Part shown: piece by piece, positions 40,840-51,790 of the stretch | Numbering within the stretch: the first letter of the stretch is position 1 | Layout of the letters: every line of letters begins with the position of its first letter | From: an uncultured Roseobacter sp. | GTDB taxonomy: Bacteria; Pseudomonadota; Alphaproteobacteria; Rhodobacterales; Rhodobacteraceae | Reading direction: 5' to 3' | DNA length: 64,000 nucleotides | NCBI RefSeq assembly: GCF_947493125.1 | Contig: NZ_CANLQB010000004.1 | Span: 409,252 to 473,251 of the forward strand | Notes under the pieces: generated by a model | Databases searched by the model: none | The model's input: the letters and a program-made list of their open reading frames with translations, nothing else | Told to the model about the DNA's origin: nothing | Translations under genes and position numbers: made by a program

Positions 40840-41153
40840 TCGGAAACCTCCAGCAGATAGGCAGCGATCCATGCGGCTTCGGCCTCGCTGAGCAGCGGGC
40901 GCCACGGCGGCATTGCGGTCCCTGGGATACCGTCGAGTATAAGGGACGTGAGACCTTCAAGCGTGTGGCCGTCCAGGGCTTGGGCGGTGATCGGTCCGCC
41001 CAGCCCCCCCGTCAGCTTCAACCCGTGGCAGGACCCGCAATCCTGCGTGACCAGATGCGATAGCCTGTCCTTCTCGGGCTCGCTGAGCGGCTCGGCCCAG
41101 GCGGGCACAGCGCAGAGCGCGCCAAGCGCGCATGCTGCTCCGGCACTAGCCAT
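40836..41153 (-). CDS. nirC: NirC, small c-type cytochrome
   Basis: 105-aa periplasmic cytochrome with a signal peptide (residues ~1-20) and one haem site CGSCH followed by a Met-containing segment near GTAMPPWRPLL. NirC donates electrons to NirS or helps haem d1 maturation. Start at 41153 was chosen for the best signal peptide; ATG 41171 is an alternative. It overlaps nirE by 8 nt. Confidence 0.85.
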   Translation of the reverse strand: MASAGAACALGALCAVPAWAEPLSEPEKDRLSHLVTQDCGSCHGLKLTGGLGGPITAQALDGHTLEGLTSLILDGIPGTAMPPWRPLLSEAEAAWIAAYLLEVSE

Positions 41154-41949
41154 GCAGCACCTGTTGTACATCCGGCATACGCAGAATTGCTTCTGTTTCC
41201 ATGCCGGCCAAATCGCCCAGCAGGCTGACAACGCGTCCAATGATGAAGAGCACCGGGCCCGGCACTGGGATATTCGCGCGTTTGGTCGTGAGCGCACCTA
41301 GATGCGTCACCAGCCGGCTTTCGTTGGGCCGTGTGCCATTCACGACCACCAGCACCGGATGATCGGCGGGCAAGCCGTGCTCCATCAACCGCGTCGCGAT
41401 GTGCTGCATATTGGCGTGCCCCATATAGACGACGAGCGTGGTGTCCGGGTCGACAAGACCATCCCAGTCGAATTCAAGCAGGCGGTCTGCCTGGCAATGG
41501 CCGGTGACGAAGCGGACGCCAGTGGCCAGACCCCGATGGGTGAGCGGCACGCCCGTTGCAGCCGAGATCCCCTGCGCTGCGGTGATGCCGGGCACGCAGG
41601 ACACCTCAATGCCAGCGGCTTGCAAAACCGCAGCCTCTTCCGAGCCGCGCCCGAAAACCATGGGATCCCCACCTTTGAGCCGCGCAACGGTTGACCCGGC
41701 CTTGGCCAGACGCAGCAGCAGGGCGTTGATCTCGGACTGGGGGATTGGGTGACTGCCGGAGCGTTTTCCTACATTGATCCGCCGAATGCCGGCCGGGATC
41801 AGATCCAGAACGGCGGCGGAGACAAGCCGGTCATGCACCACCACATCGACGGACTGCAGCACCCGCAGGGCCTTGAGGGTCAGCAGCTCCGGATCGCCGG
41901 GCCCCGCGCCAACCAGAAAGACCTGACCTGTGTTCGATGGCTTCAGCAT
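41146..41949 (-). CDS. nirE: Uroporphyrinogen-III C-methyltransferase NirE
   Basis: 267-aa SAM-dependent methyltransferase making precorrin-2: VGAGPGDPELLTLKALRVLQ, LKGGDPMVFGRGSEE, and GVPLTHRGLA. It starts the branch from uroporphyrinogen III to haem d1. Located between nirS and nirC. A CobA/CysG-A role for sirohaem or B12 is chemically identical; the position decides for NirE. Confidence 0.92.
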   Translation of the reverse strand: MLKPSNTGQVFLVGAGPGDPELLTLKALRVLQSVDVVVHDRLVSAAVLDLIPAGIRRINVGKRSGSHPIPQSEINALLLRLAKAGSTVARLKGGDPMVFGRGSEEAAVLQAAGIEVSCVPGITAAQGISAATGVPLTHRGLATGVRFVTGHCQADRLLEFDWDGLVDPDTTLVVYMGHANMQHIATRLMEHGLPADHPVLVVVNGTRPNESRLVTHLGALTTKRANIPVPGPVLFIIGRVVSLLGDLAGMETEAILRMPDVQQVLHG

Positions 41950-42036
41950 ATCGCGTCCTTGCGTTGGAAAAGTCGACGGCGCGGGACAGGCGCGGCAGTG
42001 GGAAGAGCCTGCCGCGTCCGGGATGCGGGCGGCGGG

Positions 42037-43812
<1,776 letters not shown>

Positions 43813-43844
43813 CTAAGGCTGGGCGAGGCAGGCGCCCAATGGCC

Positions 43845-43858
43845 TTGACTTTGGTCAA
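43845..43858. promoter_or_regulatory. FNR/Nnr box between nirS and nirI
   Basis: TTGACTTTGGTCAA, with perfect TTGAC/GTCAA arms, lies between the divergent nirS and nirI. It is centred about 72 bp before the nirS start and 58 bp before nirI, so one site may serve both. Confidence 0.8.
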
Positions 43859-43908
43859 GACGATCATCCGCGCTCGTTGGCAGGGTTGTTTTCAAAGGGG
43901 ACTTTCCC

Positions 43909-45888
43909 ATGAAAAGCCTGCCCGTTCTTGCTGTGATCGCGTCCCTCTGCTGCGCTGTTTCGGCATGGGCGGAGACCCGGCTGGAGGCAAATCAAGCGGC
44001 GCGTCTGCTGGATATCGGAAACGCCGAGCTGGTGATCGACAAGCGGGCCGAGCCGGTCCCGGCCTGGCATGTCGCAACTCTTGGCGATGGCCGCGTTCTG
44101 GGCAAAATCGCCTCGACCTGGGAGGTGCTGCAATCCACCGGATACTCGGGCAAGCCCCTCGATATTCTGGTGGCCGTGGACGATGCGGGCCACATTACGG
44201 GCGCGGCGCTCATCCAACATGCCGAACCGATCCTGACCCTAGGCATCTCGGATCAGGACATTGCAGATTACGTCGATGGTTTTGCCGGTTTGCGGATGGG
44301 CGCGGAGGGCATGGAGGGCATGGAGGGTGATGCGCCCGATGTGATCAGCCGCGCCACCGTCTCCACCGGCGTGATCCGGGATTCGATTCTGCACACGGCA
44401 CGTATTCTGGCGCAGTCACGCCGCAGCGGGTTGGATCGCACCAGCTATCAGCCTGCAAACTGGGCCGTACTTGCGCAGATGGGCGCCTTTGCGACCCGAA
44501 ACATAGCCCTGCGCGCGGCCCGCACCGCCCTGCCTGACGCGCGCCCTCCGATTCCGGACAAAGACGGGACCTTCCTTGAGCTTTGGGTTTCGGTGCTGGA
44601 CCCCCCGACGATTGGTCATAACCTCCTGGGGCCCGCGCCGTTCCGCCGGGCCATGGCGGCCTTGCCTGCCAATCATGACGCTTTGCTGGTCGCCAGCCGC
44701 GGGTTGCACTCGCACCGCGGCACGGCCTGGCGCCGCTCGGGGGTCTTTGACCGGGTGACACTCGAGCAGAACGGCCAGCAGTACGTTCCGCAATCCGAGG
44801 GGTATCAGCGGCTGACCCAATTTGAACCTTCGGATGCGCCCGAAGTAAAAGAGGCCAGCCTCTTTGCCATCCCGCGCGACCGGATTGACCTGACGCGACC
44901 GTTCTCGGTGACGGTGACCGCGACCCGAGGCGAGATGACCTTCCCGATCTCGCTGCCCTTTGCGCTCGGCAATCGGTTTGTGATCCCGGCAGCCGAGCCG
45001 CCTGCCCCGCGCCCCGCCTGGCACGCCGCCTGGGAGCAGAAGACACCAGCGCTGCTCGGCCTCGCCGCACTGCTCAGCGCGCTCACGCTGATCCTGTTTT
45101 TCCAGGATGCCTTTGTCAGGCGCCCTCATCTCTGGCGCTGGGGGCGCATGGCGTTCCTGTTGGTCACCTTTGTCTGGCTGGGCCTGATCCTCGGCGCGCA
45201 GCTGTCCGTGGTGCAGGTGGTGGCCTTTGTCCACGCCCTGCTCGGCGGTTTCAAATGGGATGTCTTCCTGATGGAGCCGCTGGTCTTTGTGCTCTGGGGC
45301 TTCACCGCCTTGGGTTTGCTCTTTTGGGGGCGCGGCGTCTTTTGCGGCTGGCTGTGCCCATTTGGGGCGCTGCAAGAGCTGTCCAATCAGGTCGCCCGCC
45401 GCCTCGGCATACCCCAGATCGCCGTCCCGCATGCGCTGCACGAACGGCTCTGGGTCATCAAGTATACGCTCTTCCTGGCCATCCTCGGCCTCTCCTTCTA
45501 TGCGATGAGCAGCGCCCTTGTGCTGGCCGAAGCCGAGCCTTTCAAAACCGCTATCTCGCTGCGGTTCATGCGCGCCTGGCCGTTTCTGCTCTTTGTCGGG
45601 GTGATCCTCTTGGCCGGGCTCTTCATTGAGCGTACTTATTGCCGATATCTCTGCCCCCTGGGGGCGGCGCTGGCGATCCCGGCCAAACTTAAAATCTTCG
45701 ACTGGTTGCACCGCAGGCCGCAATGCGGGCGCGAATGCCGCCTGTGCGAACAGCACTGCACCGTGGGCGCTATCGACCCGCTGGGGCGCATCAACCCAAA
45801 TGAATGCATCCTCTGTCTCAGATGTCAGATGATCTTTCACGAACCGAACACATGCACGGTTCTCAAACGCCGCAACCGCGCGGCCTGA
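43909..45888 (+). CDS. nirI: NirI, NosR-like membrane regulator/electron protein
   Basis: 659-aa NosR/NirI family. It has a signal peptide, an N-terminal periplasmic FMN-binding domain, five to six membrane helices from about residue 375, and a C-terminal cytosolic part with [15 protein letters not shown], a CRYLCPLG motif and polyferredoxin cysteines (CGRECRLCEQHC, CILCLRC). In Paracoccus NirI is needed for nirS expression. The FMN motif reads SRATVST where NosR here has SGATVT. Divergent from nirS. Confidence 0.92.
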   Translation: MKSLPVLAVIASLCCAVSAWAETRLEANQAARLLDIGNAELVIDKRAEPVPAWHVATLGDGRVLGKIASTWEVLQSTGYSGKPLDILVAVDDAGHITGAALIQHAEPILTLGISDQDIADYVDGFAGLRMGAEGMEGMEGDAPDVISRATVSTGVIRDSILHTARILAQSRRSGLDRTSYQPANWAVLAQMGAFATRNIALRAARTALPDARPPIPDKDGTFLELWVSVLDPPTIGHNLLGPAPFRRAMAALPANHDALLVASRGLHSHRGTAWRRSGVFDRVTLEQNGQQYVPQSEGYQRLTQFEPSDAPEVKEASLFAIPRDRIDLTRPFSVTVTATRGEMTFPISLPFALGNRFVIPAAEPPAPRPAWHAAWEQKTPALLGLAALLSALTLILFFQDAFVRRPHLWRWGRMAFLLVTFVWLGLILGAQLSVVQVVAFVHALLGGFKWDVFLMEPLVFVLWGFTALGLLFWGRGVFCGWLCPFGALQELSNQVARRLGIPQIAVPHALHERLWVIKYTLFLAILGLSFYAMSSALVLAEAEPFKTAISLRFMRAWPFLLFVGVILLAGLFIERTYCRYLCPLGAALAIPAKLKIFDWLHRRPQCGRECRLCEQHCTVGAIDPLGRINPNECILCLRCQMIFHEPNTCTVLKRRNRAA

Positions 45889-45910
45889 CCCAACCCCGAA
45901 AGGACACGAC

Positions 45911-46288
45911 ATGCTCAAACCTCTCTCACTCACCCTGCTAACTGCGACCTTGGCCGCCCCGGGTTTTGCCGCCGGGGATGCCGAGAACGGCGAGAAGGTG
46001 TTTCGCAAATGCAAGGCCTGTCATGCCGTCGGCGAAGATGCCAAGAACAAGGTGGGGCCCACCCTCAACGGGATCGTCGGTGCAGCCGCTGGCGCCAATG
46101 CGGATTTCAAATACTCCGACGCGCTTACCGAAATGGCCACTGGCGGGCTGGTCTGGGATGAGGCCAGCATGACCGCCTATCTGACCAAGCCCAAGGACTT
46201 CATGCCCGGAACAAAGATGAGCTTTGCCGGCCTGCGTAAAGAGGACGATGTGGCCGATGTGATCGCCTATCTGTCGACCTTCAATTGA
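45911..46288 (+). CDS. Class I cytochrome c (c2/c550-like)
   Basis: 125-aa periplasmic cytochrome with a signal peptide (cleaved near AAPGFAAGDA), haem motif CKACH and the distal methionine in PGTKMSFAGL. It is probably an electron donor for NirS and/or NorCB. It follows nirI by 22 bp and precedes the norC promoter. Specific names such as cycA cannot be assigned. Confidence 0.88.
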   Translation: MLKPLSLTLLTATLAAPGFAAGDAENGEKVFRKCKACHAVGEDAKNKVGPTLNGIVGAAAGANADFKYSDALTEMATGGLVWDEASMTAYLTKPKDFMPGTKMSFAGLRKEDDVADVIAYLSTFN

Positions 46289-46295
46289 GCTCAGC

Positions 46296-46309
46296 TTGAC
46301 TTTCGTTAA
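46296..46309 (+). promoter_or_regulatory. FNR/Nnr box upstream of norC
   Basis: TTGACTTTCGTTAA, centred about 70 bp before the norC ATG, between the cytochrome c gene and norC. Differs from the nirS/nirI box at two positions. Confidence 0.75.
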
Positions 46310-46371
46310 GGCCGCTGCGCGCGGCCTCGACCAGGCTTGTGAGACCGGCCTGCAAGACAAAGGAGGAGAGG

Positions 46372-46824
46372 ATGCGTGATGTTCTCACGACTTCCATGGC
46401 CCGAAATATTTTTTATGGCGGGTCGCTGTTTTTCATACTGATATTCGTGGGGCTATCGGTGCATTCCCACCGCTACATCGTCACCACCTCGACTGACACG
46501 GCAGGGCTCACGGATGAGGTCGCGCATGGCAAGCATCTGTGGGAGCGGCATGGGTGCGTCAATTGCCATACGATCCTCGGTGAAGGTGCCTATTTCGCCC
46601 CGGAGCTGGGCAATGTGATGACCCGGTGGGGGGTCGAGGATGATCCGGACGCCGCCTTTGAGACGCTCAAGGCCTGGATGGACGCGATGCCGACGGGCAT
46701 CGAAGGCCGCCGCCAGATGCCGAACTTTGGCCTGTCGGATGATGAATACCGCGCGCTCAGCGACTTCCTGTTGTGGACCAACAAGATCCGCACGCAGGAC
46801 TGGCCGCCCAATGACGCAGGCTGA
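46372..46824 (+). CDS. norC: Nitric oxide reductase cytochrome c subunit
   Basis: 150-aa NorC with one N-terminal membrane anchor (NIFYGGSLFFILIFVGLSV) and a periplasmic cytochrome domain (CVNCH about residue 61, Met-ligand region GRRQMPNFGL). It passes electrons to NorB. The start at 46372 follows GGAGGAGAGG. First gene of the norCBQDEF operon. Confidence 0.95.
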   Translation: MRDVLTTSMARNIFYGGSLFFILIFVGLSVHSHRYIVTTSTDTAGLTDEVAHGKHLWERHGCVNCHTILGEGAYFAPELGNVMTRWGVEDDPDAAFETLKAWMDAMPTGIEGRRQMPNFGLSDDEYRALSDFLLWTNKIRTQDWPPNDAG

Positions 46825-46836
46825 GGAGAGACACCA

Positions 46837-48207
46837 ATGAAGTATCAATCTCAATCCATCGCATTGGTCTATTTTTCCGTGGCCCTTGCGCTCTTTGCCA
46901 TTCAGGTCTCGGGCGGGCTGCTCGCGGGCTGGATCTATGTCAGCCCGAATTTCCTGTCCGAGATCCTGCCCTTCAACATCGTGCGCATGCTGCACACGAA
47001 CTCGCTGATCGTCTGGCTGCTGCTGGGCTTTATGGGGGCGGCCTACTTCCTGATCCCCGAGGAATGCGAGCGTGAAATCCACTCGCCCATCCTGGCCTAT
47101 GTGCAACTGGCCATTCTGGTCCTGGGCACGCTAGGGGTTGTGGTGACCTACCTCTTCAACCTTTTTGAGGGCAACTGGCTGCTCGGCAAGGAAGGGCGCG
47201 AGTTTCTGGAACAGCCCATGTGGGTCAAGATGGGCATCGTCGTGGCAGCCCTCATCTTCATGTACAACATCACCATGACCGTGCTGCAGGGGCGCAAGAC
47301 GGCCATCACCAACGTGCTCCTCCTGGGGCTCTGGGGGCTGGTGCTGCTGTTCCTCTTTGCCTTCTACAACCCGTCGAACCTCGCGCTCGACAAGCAATAC
47401 TGGTGGTATGTGGTGCACCTCTGGGTCGAGGGCACCTGGGAACTGGTGATGGCCTCCATCCTCGCCTTTCTCATGCTGAAACTCACTGGGGTGGACCGCG
47501 AGATCGTGGAAAAATGGCTGTATCTCATCGTGGCCACAGCGCTCTTTTCCGGCATCCTCGGCACTGGCCACCACTACTACTGGATCGGCACGCCAAGCTA
47601 TTGGCAGTGGATCGGCTCGATCTTCTCCAGCCTCGAGGTCGTGCCCTTCTTCGGGATGATGGCCTTTGCCTTCGTCATGGTCTGGAAAGGCCGCCGCGAC
47701 CACCCGAACAAGGCGGCGCTCCTGTGGTCACTGGGGTGTGCCACGCTGGCTTTCTTTGGCGCGGGGGTCTGGGGGTTCCTGCATACGCTGCACGGGATCA
47801 ACTACTACACCCATGGAACGCAGATCACCGCGGCGCACGGGCATCTGGCCTTCTTCGGCGCTTATGTCTCGCTGAACCTCGCGATCTTCACCTATGCCTT
47901 CCCGATCCTGCGCCAGCGCGACCCCTATAATCAGGTGCTCAACATGGCGTCCTTCTGGCTGATGGCGGGTGGCATGACCTTCATGACCTTTGTGCTGACC
48001 TTTGCGGGCACGGTGCAAACCCATGCACAGCGTGTGCAGGGTGAATACTTCATGGACGTGCAAGACGCCATCGCGGTCTTCTACTGGATGCGCTTCGGGT
48101 CTGGCGTCGCGGTGGTGATCGGGGCGTTGCTTTTCATTTATGCGGTGGCGCTGCCCCGCAAGGAGGTCATCACCCCGAGCGACAAAGAACCGGTGGCCGC
48201 GGAATGA
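46837..48207 (+). CDS. norB: Nitric oxide reductase catalytic subunit
   Basis: 456-aa, 12-helix haem-copper-oxidase-like protein that reduces two NO to N2O. Diagnostic features are HTNSLIVWLLLGFMGAAYF at the first helix, HLWVEGTWELV with the cNOR glutamates, GTGHHYYWIGTP with histidines of the FeB site, and AAHGHLAFFGAYV. Length matches cNOR rather than the longer quinol-type qNOR. Followed by norQ with ATGA overlap. Confidence 0.96.
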   Translation: MKYQSQSIALVYFSVALALFAIQVSGGLLAGWIYVSPNFLSEILPFNIVRMLHTNSLIVWLLLGFMGAAYFLIPEECEREIHSPILAYVQLAILVLGTLGVVVTYLFNLFEGNWLLGKEGREFLEQPMWVKMGIVVAALIFMYNITMTVLQGRKTAITNVLLLGLWGLVLLFLFAFYNPSNLALDKQYWWYVVHLWVEGTWELVMASILAFLMLKLTGVDREIVEKWLYLIVATALFSGILGTGHHYYWIGTPSYWQWIGSIFSSLEVVPFFGMMAFAFVMVWKGRRDHPNKAALLWSLGCATLAFFGAGVWGFLHTLHGINYYTHGTQITAAHGHLAFFGAYVSLNLAIFTYAFPILRQRDPYNQVLNMASFWLMAGGMTFMTFVLTFAGTVQTHAQRVQGEYFMDVQDAIAVFYWMRFGSGVAVVIGALLFIYAVALPRKEVITPSDKEPVAAE

Positions 48208-49016
48208 ACGTGCTCTCCCAATCCGTCGAAGGGGGGGCTGCGGATGCCCCCTTTTACGTCGCCCAAGGCGCCGAATGTGACCTGTTTGAAGCCGCCGCAC
48301 GCAACAATATGGCGTTGCTGATCAAGGGACCAACGGGCTGCGGCAAAACCCGCTTCGTGACACATATGGCGGCACGGCTGGGGCGTCCGCTCTATACCGT
48401 GGCCTGCCATGATGATCTGTCAGCGGCAGATCTGATCGGGCGCTATCTGCTCAAGGGCGGCGACACGGTCTGGGCGGACGGCCCCCTTACCCGGGCCGTG
48501 CGTGAGGGCGCGATTTGCTATCTTGATGAAATCGTCGAAGCCCGGAAGGACGTGACGGTTGTGCTGCACCCGCTGACCGACGACCGCCGCATCTTGCCGA
48601 TCGACCGTACCGGGGAGACGCTGGTGGCGGCCCCCGGCTTCATGCTCGTGGCCTCTTACAACCCTGGCTACCAAAACATCCTCAAAACACTGAAACCCTC
48701 GACCCGACAACGGTTCCTATCGGCCACGTTCGATTTCCCGCCCGCTGATCAGGAGGTCGCTATTGTGGCGCAGGAAAGCGGGCTGGACCCTGCGAAATGC
48801 CGAAACCTCGTGCGTCTGGCGGGCAAGTTCCGCGCGCTCAAAGGTCAGGATCTGGAGGAAGGCGTCTCAAGCCGGCTGGTGATCTACGCCGCCACGCTGG
48901 TGGCCACCGGCATGCCGGTCATGCAGGCCATTCATGCCGCGATGATCGAACCCCTCTCGGATGATGAGGACGTGCAACAAGGGCTTGCCGACATCGTCAC
49001 CGCTGTCTTTGGTTAG
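48204..49016 (+). CDS. norQ: NorQ, MoxR-type AAA+ ATPase
   Basis: 270-aa AAA+ protein of the CbbQ/NirQ/NorQ group with Walker A KGPTGCGKTRF (about residue 40), Walker B ICYLDEIVEARKD and an arginine-rich sensor region STRQRFLSATFDFP. With NorD it activates NorCB, probably by inserting the FeB iron. Coupled to norB and followed by norD after 5 bp. Confidence 0.94.
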   Translation: MNVLSQSVEGGAADAPFYVAQGAECDLFEAAARNNMALLIKGPTGCGKTRFVTHMAARLGRPLYTVACHDDLSAADLIGRYLLKGGDTVWADGPLTRAVREGAICYLDEIVEARKDVTVVLHPLTDDRRILPIDRTGETLVAAPGFMLVASYNPGYQNILKTLKPSTRQRFLSATFDFPPADQEVAIVAQESGLDPAKCRNLVRLAGKFRALKGQDLEEGVSSRLVIYAATLVATGMPVMQAIHAAMIEPLSDDEDVQQGLADIVTAVFG

Positions 49017-49021
49017 GTCCC

Positions 49022-50926
49022 ATGCACGACGCGCTGGGACCGTGGGAGCCGGAAGAAACCGTCGGCAAAATCTGGCACCGCTGGGCCAGCCGGTTTGATG
49101 CGCCCGATGCCCACCATACGCAAGCGGCTGTGCATCTGGAGCATGAAATCGCACGGCTCGCGGTGCTCTTTCGCGGCCTCGGCGGCGATCCGTCGGTGGA
49201 ACTGCGCCCCGTGGCGGCTGAAGTCAGCCACCACCGGCTGAGCTGGCGGCGCAGGCTCGGGACTTGGGCTGAAGCCGTGCCGCAAGCGAGCTTTGACGGC
49301 GAAATCCTCCGCCTACCAGCAACACTTGACCTCTTCGCGGATGCGGCGCTGAACCGCGACCTCTTCACATGGCTAACCGCCTGTGCCGCCACCGCCCGGG
49401 ACTTGCCGCAATGGCCCAACAACCCGATGGCCGCAGACTTGACCTATATTCAAGTCGGTCAAGACACCACGCTGCTCACGCTGACCGAGAATGCGGGGCT
49501 GGAACCGCTCTATGCCCGGCTGGCCAAGGCCCATCTTGCCGCCCGTCCGCGCCCTGCGCTTCCCCGTGCGGAGGCCGTGATCGACGCGCTGGCGCGGTTC
49601 GCGCTTGGGGCTGCGGAGCCGACCGCGCCACCCCCTTGCGACACACCGCGTAGATACCGCCCCCTGCGTCCCGTCCCGCTTTGGCTGCGGCTCACACCTT
49701 CTGATCGATCCTCCTTCACTGCGCCGCAGGAATCTGCCGAGCCGCAAGAGGCAGGCCCGCAAGACAGTCTTGAAACCACAAAGAAAGGCAAACGCAAAAC
49801 CTCCGACCAGACGGAGCGTCGCGACAGCCTGATCTTGCATAAATTCGAGGCCATCCTCAGCTTTGCGGACTTTCTGAACCTCAACCGCCGCACGGATGAT
49901 GACGACCTAGAGGCGGCAAAAAAGGCGATGGATGATCTGGAGGAGATGTCGCTGACCGACATTTCCAAGGCGCCCGCCAGCAAGTTCAAGCTGAACCTTG
50001 ATCTCGCGCCTGCGGATGTGAACCGGGAAATACTGGCGGGGCAGCATACTTACGATGAATGGGACGTGCAGAGCCAGAGCTACCTTAAGGACCATTGCCG
50101 GGTGTTCGCCTCCGACACCCTGCCCGCCGATGCGCCCGCCCCCCAAGATGCCCGCGCCGCGCGGCGTATCCGCAGCGTCCGCCGCCAGTTCGAGGCCTTC
50201 CGCCCCCGCCCCATCACCCTGAAGGAGCAGCCGGATGGGGACACGCTCGACCTCTCCGCCGTGTTGCGCGCGCGGGCGGACATTGTGGCAACCGGGTCGG
50301 CGCGCGACCGGTTGTGGTGCCAGACCCGCGCCACCGCGCGCGATCTGGCGGTTTCGATCCTGATCGACACGTCCCACAGCACCGAAAGCGCGGTGACCGG
50401 CCGCGCGGTGATCGACATCGAACGCGAGGCGCTCACGGCCCTGGCCTGGGGGCTACACGCTTGTGGGGATCCGCTGGCGATCCATGCCTTTTCGTCGCTG
50501 CGCCGAGACCGGGTCTATGTGGAGCGCTGCAAAGATTTCAGCGATCCGATGAGCGATCTGGTAGAGCTCAAGCTGGCCAGCCTGCGGCCAGGGTTTTACA
50601 CGCGGCTCGGGGCGGCGATCCGATATGTTTCCAGCGATCTGCAAAGCACAACACAATCGGCAAAGCTCCTGCTGGTGCTGACCGATGGCAAACCCAACGA
50701 CATCGACCACTACGAAGGCCGCCACGGCATCGAAGACACGCGCAAGGCCGTGCGCGAGGCGCGCATGCGCGGCCAGTCGGTCTTCGGCATTACGGTCGAC
50801 CCCAAGGGACAAAGCTGGTTTCCCCGCCTCTTTGGCTCCGGTGGCTATGCGGTGATTGCACAGCCAGAACAGCTGATAACCGCCTTGCCAGGCCTTTACC
50901 GCCAGCTTGTCGGAGACGGCCATTGA
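49022..50926 (+). CDS. norD: NorD, VWA-domain NO reductase activation protein
   Basis: 634-aa protein whose C-terminal third (from about residue 435) is a von Willebrand A domain with a MIDAS-type DTSHSTES and VLTDGKPNDI. The middle is highly charged (KAMDDLEEMSLTDIS) and the N-terminal half is helical. Works with NorQ in maturation of NorB. The end overlaps the TTG start of norE. Confidence 0.93.
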   Translation: MHDALGPWEPEETVGKIWHRWASRFDAPDAHHTQAAVHLEHEIARLAVLFRGLGGDPSVELRPVAAEVSHHRLSWRRRLGTWAEAVPQASFDGEILRLPATLDLFADAALNRDLFTWLTACAATARDLPQWPNNPMAADLTYIQVGQDTTLLTLTENAGLEPLYARLAKAHLAARPRPALPRAEAVIDALARFALGAAEPTAPPPCDTPRRYRPLRPVPLWLRLTPSDRSSFTAPQESAEPQEAGPQDSLETTKKGKRKTSDQTERRDSLILHKFEAILSFADFLNLNRRTDDDDLEAAKKAMDDLEEMSLTDISKAPASKFKLNLDLAPADVNREILAGQHTYDEWDVQSQSYLKDHCRVFASDTLPADAPAPQDARAARRIRSVRRQFEAFRPRPITLKEQPDGDTLDLSAVLRARADIVATGSARDRLWCQTRATARDLAVSILIDTSHSTESAVTGRAVIDIEREALTALAWGLHACGDPLAIHAFSSLRRDRVYVERCKDFSDPMSDLVELKLASLRPGFYTRLGAAIRYVSSDLQSTTQSAKLLLVLTDGKPNDIDHYEGRHGIEDTRKAVREARMRGQSVFGITVDPKGQSWFPRLFGSGGYAVIAQPEQLITALPGLYRQLVGDGH

Positions 50927-51453
50927 CCACCCGCACCCAAGGCCTGCCGGGGGAAGTGATGATGTGGGTGCTGATCTTCTCGGAGCTTGCTGTGTTCGGC
51001 GCGGGGCTTGCGGCGTTCATGGGCGTCCGGCTTACCGATCCTGCGGGTTTTGCCCAGGCACGCAGCCATCTCATGGTGGAGCTTGCGGGTACGAACACCA
51101 TCATCCTGGTGACCTCCGGCCTCTTTGCGGCATTGGCGGTGACTGCAAAGACCCGGAGGGTCGCGCGGCTGCGGCTGGCGGCCGCCAGCCTGCTTGGCCT
51201 CGTCTTTCTGGGTCTGAAGACTGTTGAGTATACTGCAAAGGCGGCCGAAGGCATCGACTTTGAAACCCATGAGTTCTTTACGTTCTACTACCTGCTCACC
51301 GGGTTTCATGCCGCCCATGTGATCGCTGGGGTTATCATTCTGGCCCTGGTCGGCTGGCAGGCACAACATAGGGCGATTCAGACTGGAGCCGCCTTCTGGC
51401 ACATGGTCGATTTGGTTTGGGTGTTGCTCTTTCCAGTGATTTACCTGCTATGA
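50923..51453 (+). CDS. norE: NorE, cytochrome oxidase subunit III-like
   Basis: 176-aa membrane protein with about five helices in the pattern of cytochrome c oxidase subunit III (GEVMMWVLIFSELAVFGAGL, HEFFTFYYLLTGFHAAHVIA, WHMVDLVWVLLFPVIYLL). NorE aids NO reductase activity. I take TTG at 50923 as the start, overlapping the norD stop (TTGA) and preceded by GGAG; an internal ATG at about 50959 would shorten it. Confidence 0.85.
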   Translation: MTTRTQGLPGEVMMWVLIFSELAVFGAGLAAFMGVRLTDPAGFAQARSHLMVELAGTNTIILVTSGLFAALAVTAKTRRVARLRLAAASLLGLVFLGLKTVEYTAKAAEGIDFETHEFFTFYYLLTGFHAAHVIAGVIILALVGWQAQHRAIQTGAAFWHMVDLVWVLLFPVIYLL

Positions 51454-51728
51454 GCCGAGGGAAAAGCACAAGGTTGGTCCGGACCTGGAGCGCACTCGCA
51501 GCGCTGACCGCGCTCAGTACCGCGCTGCATCTCAGCGGTCTTCCGGCGCACATCACCGGAGCGCTGGTTCTGATTGTCGCATGGATCAAGGCACGGCTGA
51601 TCCTGCTAAATTACCTCGAGTTGCACGATAGGCCCGGATGGGCATGCGGGATCCTCTTGGCACTCGCCGCACTCATCGCTTTGCTGATTGTGCTGTTTCT
51701 CGCAGCCGGGGCACCACACCCTGCATAA
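51450..51728 (+). CDS. norF: NorF small membrane protein
   Basis: 92-aa protein with three hydrophobic helices (ALTALSTALHL, ALVLIVAWIKARLILLNYLE, ILLALAALIALLIVLF). Pattern and position after norE match NorF (cytochrome oxidase subunit IV-like). The start overlaps the norE stop as ATGA. It is the last gene of the nor operon. Confidence 0.82.
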   Translation: MSRGKSTRLVRTWSALAALTALSTALHLSGLPAHITGALVLIVAWIKARLILLNYLELHDRPGWACGILLALAALIALLIVLFLAAGAPHPA

Positions 51729-51790
51729 CATCGCCGGTAGTGTTGGCTCAGGGTGTCACCGAGCTTGCGGGCGGTGAGAAAGACAGGTGT

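Noticed and set aside
44416..46014. 532-codon minus-strand frame opposite nirI
   Set aside because: Shadow of nirI; it would run through the cytochrome c gene and has no recognisable domain.
50095..50922. Long upstream extension of norE
   Set aside because: The extended frame lies wholly inside norD; the TTG at 50923 with a ribosome site is the likely start.
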